Below, in pieces: positions 59,560 to 64,000 of a stretch of DNA of 64,000 nt (positions are counted from its first letter, which is position 1; each line of letters starts with the position of its first letter). The notes under the pieces are model-generated. The model made no database searches. It was given only the letters and a program-made list of their open reading frames with translations, and was not told where the DNA came from. Where the stretch lies: NCBI RefSeq assembly GCF_039533965.1, contig NZ_BAAAUN010000001.1, forward strand, positions 2,020,950 through 2,084,949, read 5' to 3'. Made by a program: the position numbers and the translations under genes. This DNA comes from Microbacterium luteolum (GTDB lineage: Bacteria; Actinomycetota; Actinomycetes; Actinomycetales; Microbacteriaceae).

Positions 59560-60159
59560 TCAGTGTGCGGAGGACGCTGCGGTGCGACCGGGGGTGGTAT
59601 CAGTCTCGGGCATGCCGAGGAGCTGCGTGAGCACGGTCTCGATGAACGCGCGATCCAGGGTGGTCTCCCGGATCTGGGTGCTCCACATGACGCCGTCGAT
59701 GAAGATCATCGCGGCCGTCGCCCTGTCGTACCCGTAGGCGGGCTCGAGGAAGGAGACCAGCTGCTCGGACAGGTGCCGCGCGAGCTTGCGCAGGCGGGGG
59801 TCGTGGATCGCGGCGGTGACGACGGCCCGATCGGCTTTCACGGCACGGGCGTCGTCGAGTCCCTCGGTGATCAGATCGGCGATCACGGCCGGGCTCACCC
59901 CGCGCTGGGCGAGAGCGATGCGCACACCGTCGAGGCGTGCGTCGACCTCGTCCGCGAGCGCGCGGAGGGCGGCGGAGCGGAGGTCGTCGAGCGTGTCGAA
60001 GTACTGCGTGGTGGCGCCGAGCGGAACGCCGGCGCGCGCCGCGACCATGCGGTGGGTGACGCCGTCGGCGCCGACCTCGACGATCAGCTCCGCCGCGGCG
60101 GTGACGATCTCCCGGCGGCGCGCTTCAGGGTCACGTCGGCGACGCGTGCTCTCCCCCAT
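59560..60159 (-). CDS. TetR-family regulator of the RND exporter
   Basis: 199 residues. The helix-turn-helix covers about 18-62 (AAELIVEVGADGVTHRMVAARAGVPLGATTQYF). The C-terminal ligand domain is helical. It is the first gene of the TetR-RND operon, so it probably represses its own operon through the palindrome 21-40 nt upstream and is released by an exported compound. ATG 60159 has GGGGGAG upstream region CCGATGGGGGAGAG, in which ATG precedes the G-run; no clear Shine-Dalgarno is seen before it. Confidence 0.92.
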   Translation of the reverse strand: MGESTRRRRDPEARRREIVTAAAELIVEVGADGVTHRMVAARAGVPLGATTQYFDTLDDLRSAALRALADEVDARLDGVRIALAQRGVSPAVIADLITEGLDDARAVKADRAVVTAAIHDPRLRKLARHLSEQLVSFLEPAYGYDRATAAMIFIDGVMWSTQIRETTLDRAFIETVLTQLLGMPETDTTPGRTAASSAH

Positions 60160-60179
60160 CGGGCACCCCCTGGACTTCC

Positions 60180-60199
60180 GTACATGTACGTTTGTACAT
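60180..60199. promoter_or_regulatory. Operator palindrome of the TetR-RND operon
   Basis: GTACATGTAC (60180-60189) is a perfect 10-bp palindrome and overlaps ATGTAC-GTTT-GTACAT (60184-60199), a perfect 6-4-6 inverted repeat. Three GTAC units within 20 bp suit a TetR dimer or pair of dimers just upstream of the repressor start. Confidence 0.7.
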
Positions 60200-60237
60200 T
60201 TCCGGATTGTGAGGATGCTGGGAGCCGTGCCGTCCGC

Positions 60238-61197
60238 TCAGGGCGACGCCGCCGACCGCGGGCGCTGCGACCTCGATCGGATCACGACGAGCATCCCCGC
60301 CAGCGTGAGCACGATCCCCCACACCTGCAGCGGCTCCGGCAGAGCGGCGAGGCCGAGGACCGCGGCGGTGAGTCCGACGACCGGCGGCACCGCGAGCCCG
60401 AAGAGCGCCGCATGCGAGGCACCGGCGGTCGCGATGATGCGGTGCTGCACCAGGTACGCGGGCACGTACACGGCCAGGCCGAGCACCGCCAGCACCAGGA
60501 TCACCCAGGGCTCGCACCGGCCGCCCGACCACACCTCGACGACGGCCCAGAGCACGAGAGGGACGCTGCCGAGGGCGAAGATCGGCAGGATGCGCGGAGC
60601 CATCGGCCCGCGACGACCCCGGTTGAGGTGCGCGAACAACAGACCGTACGCCGCCATGGACAGCATCGCGCCGACGGCGGCCAGCACGCCGAGGACACTC
60701 GACCCGCCCGGTGCGCCGAGGCGAGGAAGGACATAGAGCACAGCGCCGACGATGGCGACGGTCGTCGAGGCGAGCACGAGGAGCGACATCCGCACTCGGT
60801 TCAGCAGGCTCTCCGCGACGAGAGTGACGACCGGCGAGAGTGCCAGGATGAGGCTCGGGATGGCGGGGCCGGCGAGGGAGATCGCGACCGTCGAGAGCAC
60901 GGTGTACCCGGTGACCCCGGTGAGGGACAGGATGCCGAGCTGCCACCAGGCGTACCCCCGGCCGGCGGGTGTCCGATCCGCCGGGGCAGAGCGTGCTCCC
61001 CCTCGGCGCGGCAGCAGCGTCAGGAGGAACAGCCCGAGCGCGGCGAACCCCGCGCGGCCCGCCGCGACGACGCCGACTCCGGCGCCTTCGAGCGCGAAGC
61101 CCGCGATCACCCAGGTCGCCGCGAGCAGCACGACCAGCAGCAGCGATTCCCGGAGCAATGACTCCTGCGGCAGCCGCGTGCCGCCGGCCGAGCTCAT
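60238..61197 (-). CDS. EamA/DMT-family transporter
   Basis: 319 residues, 10 predicted TM helices in two EamA repeats (second begins about LGVLAAVGAMLSMAAYGLL). Members export amino acids, nucleosides or other metabolites, or act as permeases; the substrate is unknown. ATG 61197 overlaps the Gfo/Idh/MocA stop by ATGA, so the two are co-translated and may share a sugar or sugar-derived substrate. The open frame continues upstream to 61587 only as a shadow of the oxidoreductase. Confidence 0.9.
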   Translation of the reverse strand: MSSAGGTRLPQESLLRESLLLVVLLAATWVIAGFALEGAGVGVVAAGRAGFAALGLFLLTLLPRRGGARSAPADRTPAGRGYAWWQLGILSLTGVTGYTVLSTVAISLAGPAIPSLILALSPVVTLVAESLLNRVRMSLLVLASTTVAIVGAVLYVLPRLGAPGGSSVLGVLAAVGAMLSMAAYGLLFAHLNRGRRGPMAPRILPIFALGSVPLVLWAVVEVWSGGRCEPWVILVLAVLGLAVYVPAYLVQHRIIATAGASHAALFGLAVPPVVGLTAAVLGLAALPEPLQVWGIVLTLAGMLVVIRSRSQRPRSAASP

Positions 61198-62375
61198 ACC
61201 AGCGCGACCTCGACCTGTCCCCGTTCGAAGTAGGCCGCGAGGTCGGGGTCCAGCGGCGGGATCGCGATCGACGAGCCGTCGCCGCGCAGGGACACGGTCG
61301 CGAGGATGCCGGCCGCCACAGCCTCTCGTGCCGCGACGGGTGACGTCTCTGTGAGGCCGCCGTCGCGGACGAACCGCAGGAACTCGGCGACGAGCAGCGC
61401 GTCGGCGCCGTCGTGCCCGGCATCCGGCACCGCCGGGACGATGAACACCTCGTCGGCGTCTGCGGCTCCGGCGTGACGTCGGTTCCACAGCCTGACCTCG
61501 CTGCCCGCCACATCGCCGAAGTTCTCGATCCGGCCCTCGGTGCCGATCACGGTGTAGTTGCGCCAGTAGTCGGGCGTGAAGTGGCACTGCTGGTACGACG
61601 CGAGGATTCCGCCTTCGAGCCGCATGTTGACCATCGAGATGTCCTCCACATCGATCACGGGGTTGAGCCCCGTGAGGGAGGTCGGCGGCCAGTTGTCGAC
61701 GCTGAACCAGTCACGCATGCGCTCGTTCGTCCGCTCGCGCCGATCGTCGATGTCGCCGTAGACGCTCAGCGCGCCCATCGCGGCGACCTGCTCGGTGTAC
61801 GCGCCGGCGAGCCAGTGGATGATGTCGATGTCATGGGCGCCCTTCTGCAGGAGCAACCCGTTGGTGCGTCGCCGGTCGGCGTGCCAGTCCTTGAAGTAGA
61901 AGTCGCCGCCGTGCCCGACGAAGTGGCGCACCCACACCGCCTTGACCTCGCCGATGCGACCGGCCTGGATGAGGTCGCGCATCAGGGTGATGAGGGGCAT
62001 GTGCCGCATGTTGTGGCCGATGTAGAGACGCGTCCCGGTGCGGCGGGCCGTCTCGAGCATGGCATCGGCATCGGCGAGGTCGATGGCGAGCGGCTTCTCG
62101 CAGAAAACGGGCACCCCCGCCTCCAGAGCGCGGATGCTGAGCGCCGCGTGGGTGTCGTCGGGGGTGAGCACCATCACCGCGTCGACACCGGACGCGAGGA
62201 GCTCGTCGAGCGAGTCCGTGACGAGCGCGTCGGGCAGCAGGGCGCTCGCGTCCTGCCTGGCACGGTCGGCGAGGTCGCAGACGGCCGTGATGCGCGACCC
62301 CTTGCCGGGGCGATGCACCTCTTCCTGCAGGGTCGAGCGCGCGCCGAAGCCGATGATGCCGATCTTGAGATCCAC
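61194..62375 (-). CDS. Gfo/Idh/MocA-family oxidoreductase
   Basis: 393 residues. N-terminal Rossmann fold (IGIIGFGARSTLQEE, about 5-20), the conserved EKPL motif (FCEKPLAIDLADADAML near 92) with its catalytic Lys, and the C-terminal GFO/IDH domain with GAHDIDIIHWLAG (His pair). It oxidises or reduces a sugar, inositol or related polyol with NAD(P). The start is GTG 62375 with AAGGAC upstream. It lies 43 nt after the LacI gene, in the same strand order as permease, LacI, oxidoreductase and EamA. Confidence 0.93.
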   Translation of the reverse strand: MDLKIGIIGFGARSTLQEEVHRPGKGSRITAVCDLADRARQDASALLPDALVTDSLDELLASGVDAVMVLTPDDTHAALSIRALEAGVPVFCEKPLAIDLADADAMLETARRTGTRLYIGHNMRHMPLITLMRDLIQAGRIGEVKAVWVRHFVGHGGDFYFKDWHADRRRTNGLLLQKGAHDIDIIHWLAGAYTEQVAAMGALSVYGDIDDRRERTNERMRDWFSVDNWPPTSLTGLNPVIDVEDISMVNMRLEGGILASYQQCHFTPDYWRNYTVIGTEGRIENFGDVAGSEVRLWNRRHAGAADADEVFIVPAVPDAGHDGADALLVAEFLRFVRDGGLTETSPVAAREAVAAGILATVSLRGDGSSIAIPPLDPDLAAYFERGQVEVALV

Positions 62376-62418
62376 GATGGTCCTTCTGTGAGGTGAGAGG
62401 TGTGTGGGCGGGGCCGCG

Positions 62419-63474
62419 TCAGCGCGGCCGCGCGGTGGGGGCGTCGAGGTCCGTCGAGCCGCCGGGGAAGAGCGTCCAGGGGAAATCGTGCCGTCGCCCC
62501 GGTGAGGGTTCGCTCTCGAGAGCGCGGTCGATGATGATGCTCGCCTGGCGCTCGTAGAAGTCGGTCGGGCCGACCGTCGTCAGCGTCGGCGCCACGAGGC
62601 TCGCATCGGGCGTGTTGCCCACGCCCACCACGGCGACGTCGTGCGGCACTCGGAGTCCGAGCATGTGCGCGGCGTTGATCGCGGCGATGGCGGCGAAGTC
62701 GGTCGTGGCGTAGATCGCGCGGGGACGGTCGTCGCGCGAGAGCAGCGTGACGGCGGCGGTGAAGGCGCTGGCCGGTGTCTCCTCGTAGGTGACGGTCCAG
62801 TCCGGGTCGGGTTCGATGCCCGCCGCCGCCAGCTTCTCGAGGTAGGGCGTGTAACGCGTGACCTGCTCGGGTGCGAGGCGCACGGCACCCTCCGCGGCGA
62901 TGCATCCGATCGCGGTGTGCCGCTCGAGGAGGTGGTCCATCGCGAGCTCGCATCCGGGGATGGCATCCGAGCGGATGACGTCGAAGCCGTCGGGTTCGAG
63001 CGACTCCGAGAACACCACGAGGCGCTGGCCGCGCTGCACGAGTTCCTGCAGCTTGCGCCTCGCGTCCTCGCCGAGTCCGACTCCGTCGAGATAGGCGACG
63101 TCGCTCTCGACCCGGTCGAGGGCGGCATGCCAGTCGCCGTCGGCGAGGATCAGCGTCGTGAGTCCGTGGCGGTTCGCCTCGGCGTTCACGGCGTCGGCGA
63201 CGGCCAGAGACCACGGGTCGCTGAGCAGATGCAGCGAGAGCTGCACCATGCCGCTGCGACCGGTGCGGATCGACCGCGCCGCACTGTTCGGTCGGTAGTT
63301 GAGCTCTTCCGCTGCGGCCAGCACGCGGGCGGCCGTCGCCTCGGCGACCCCGGCGCCGGTGGATCCCGATCGCCCGGAGAAGACGTACGACACGGTCGCC
63401 GTCGACACCCCCGCGCGCTCGGCCACCATGCGGAGGGTCGGTCGCCGGGGCGCCGAATGTTCGCGCTGCGCCAT
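62419..63474 (-). CDS. LacI-family transcriptional regulator
   Basis: 351 residues. The helix-turn-helix and hinge are at about 12-68 (LRMVAERAGVSTATVSYVFSG, then LNYRPNSAARSIRTG). A periplasmic-binding-protein-like sensor domain covers about 75-340. It should repress the sugar-transport cluster around it and be released by a sugar ligand. ATG 63474 lies 3 nt after the permease stop, with AAAGG about 9 nt upstream. It is embedded in the operon it probably controls. Confidence 0.93.
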   Translation of the reverse strand: MAQREHSAPRRPTLRMVAERAGVSTATVSYVFSGRSGSTGAGVAEATAARVLAAAEELNYRPNSAARSIRTGRSGMVQLSLHLLSDPWSLAVADAVNAEANRHGLTTLILADGDWHAALDRVESDVAYLDGVGLGEDARRKLQELVQRGQRLVVFSESLEPDGFDVIRSDAIPGCELAMDHLLERHTAIGCIAAEGAVRLAPEQVTRYTPYLEKLAAAGIEPDPDWTVTYEETPASAFTAAVTLLSRDDRPRAIYATTDFAAIAAINAAHMLGLRVPHDVAVVGVGNTPDASLVAPTLTTVGPTDFYERQASIIIDRALESEPSPGRRHDFPWTLFPGGSTDLDAPTARPR

Positions 63475-63477
63475 GAT

Positions 63478-64000
63478 TCAGCCTTTCGATCCGCTGAAGG
63501 CGATGCCCTGGATGAACTGCCGCTGCAGGATCATGAACGTCACCAGCATCGGCAGCGTCGCCAGGAGCGCTCCGGCCATCAGCACGGGGTAGTCGGTGCC
63601 GTGCAGACCGACCAGCTGGGAGAGCCCGACGGACAGCGGCATCTTCGCCGGATCGGTCGTCACGATCAGCGGCCAGAGGAGGTCGTTCCACGACCAGAGC
63701 ACAGTGAACACCACGAGAGCGATGATGCCAGGCTTCGCGAGCGGAACCATGATGCGCCAGAAGGTCTGCCACGGATTCGCCCCGTCGATGCGCGCCGCCT
63801 CTTCGAGCTCGGCCGGCATCGACAGGAAGAACTGCCGCATCAGGAACGTGCCGAACGCGCTGAAGATGCCGGGCACGATCAGCGCCTGCAGGGTGTTCAG
63901 CCAGCCGAGCGCCTGGATGATCTCGTACTGCGGCAGCAGGTACAGCTGCGACGGCACCATCAGGACCGAGAGGAAGAGCACGAAGAGGGCGTTGCGTCCG
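63478..64000 (-). CDS. Carbohydrate ABC transporter permease, MalG type (partial, runs off right edge)
   Basis: The last 174 codons are present. The EAA loop that docks to the ATPase is complete: EEAARIDGANPWQTFWRIMVPLAKPG. TM helices on both sides and a C-terminal RQFIQGIAFSGSKG match the family end. It imports a sugar with a partner permease, binding protein and ATPase expected beyond base 64000. The true start is outside the window; an internal GTG at 63981 is not a plausible start because the family needs about 100 more residues. Confidence 0.92.
   Translation of the reverse strand, partial: GRNALFVLFLSVLMVPSQLYLLPQYEIIQALGWLNTLQALIVPGIFSAFGTFLMRQFFLSMPAELEEAARIDGANPWQTFWRIMVPLAKPGIIALVVFTVLWSWNDLLWPLIVTTDPAKMPLSVGLSQLVGLHGTDYPVLMAGALLATLPMLVTFMILQRQFIQGIAFSGSKG

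Noticed and set aside
56287..61161. Open frame of about 1600 codons on the plus strand through the RND, TetR and EamA region
   Set aside because: It crosses three convincing minus-strand genes and their promoter; the product is Arg/Asp/His-rich with no family features.

Overview
The window is high-GC DNA, densely coded on both strands, with many 1-4 nt ATGA, GTGA and TGATG stop/start overlaps. Gene content (13E12-type HNH gene, Rv2578c-type radical SAM protein, DtxR/IdeR-like and LexA-like boxes, DUF6226, leaderless promoters) points to an actinobacterium, most likely a Microbacteriaceae such as Microbacterium. That placement is an inference from protein character; no search was run. No rRNA, tRNA, CRISPR array, transposase or phage gene was seen.

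Region 1 (1-18437, all minus strand) is one long operon that runs off the left edge. In transcription order it encodes a 2018-residue surface protein with Ig/cadherin-like and FN3 repeats, a MoxR ATPase, a DUF58 protein, a membrane transglutaminase-like protein, an RDD-FHA protein, a PP2C phosphatase, an FHA protein, a Ser/Thr kinase, a second RDD-FHA protein, and the start of an FHA-bearing FtsK/EssC-like ATPase. Kinase, phosphatase and four FHA proteins imply phosphothreonine signalling around a type VII-secretion-like motor and a cell-surface filament or adhesin. The transglutaminase-like protein has lost its catalytic Cys and contains no cysteine at all.

Region 2 (18.5-32.6 kb) is mixed housekeeping and catabolism: Tag DNA glycosylase, zinc alcohol dehydrogenase, a membrane protein, an acyl-CoA oxidase-like flavoenzyme, a GH3 glucosidase with its MFS transporter and a divergent double-TetR regulator, RecQ, then a GNAT-pirin-DUF6226 operon.

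Region 3 (32.6-42.2 kb) holds a minus-strand carboxylate uptake operon (cstA, small YbdD-like gene, LytS/LytTR two-component pair, small membrane protein, sodium:solute symporter) and a secreted subtilisin-like protease with a strong terminator.

Region 4 (42.4-47.1 kb, plus strand) is an ECF transporter with two S components, a fused double ATPase, EcfT and a siderophore-interacting reductase. An iron-box-like palindrome precedes the ATPase gene, suggesting iron-regulated uptake of an iron-containing ligand.

Region 5 (47.1-56.3 kb) has a decayed 13E12/HNH gene behind an apparently intact LexA-like box, a lower-GC patch with a small membrane protein, an acyl-CoA dehydrogenase, a VanY-type peptidase, an Rv2578c-type radical SAM protein, YaeQ, a DEAD-box helicase with a very long disordered N-terminus, and an aldose epimerase. 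Region 6 (56.3-64 kb) has a TetR-controlled RND exporter and a sugar-type cluster (ABC permease running off the right edge, LacI regulator, Gfo/Idh/MocA oxidoreductase, EamA transporter).
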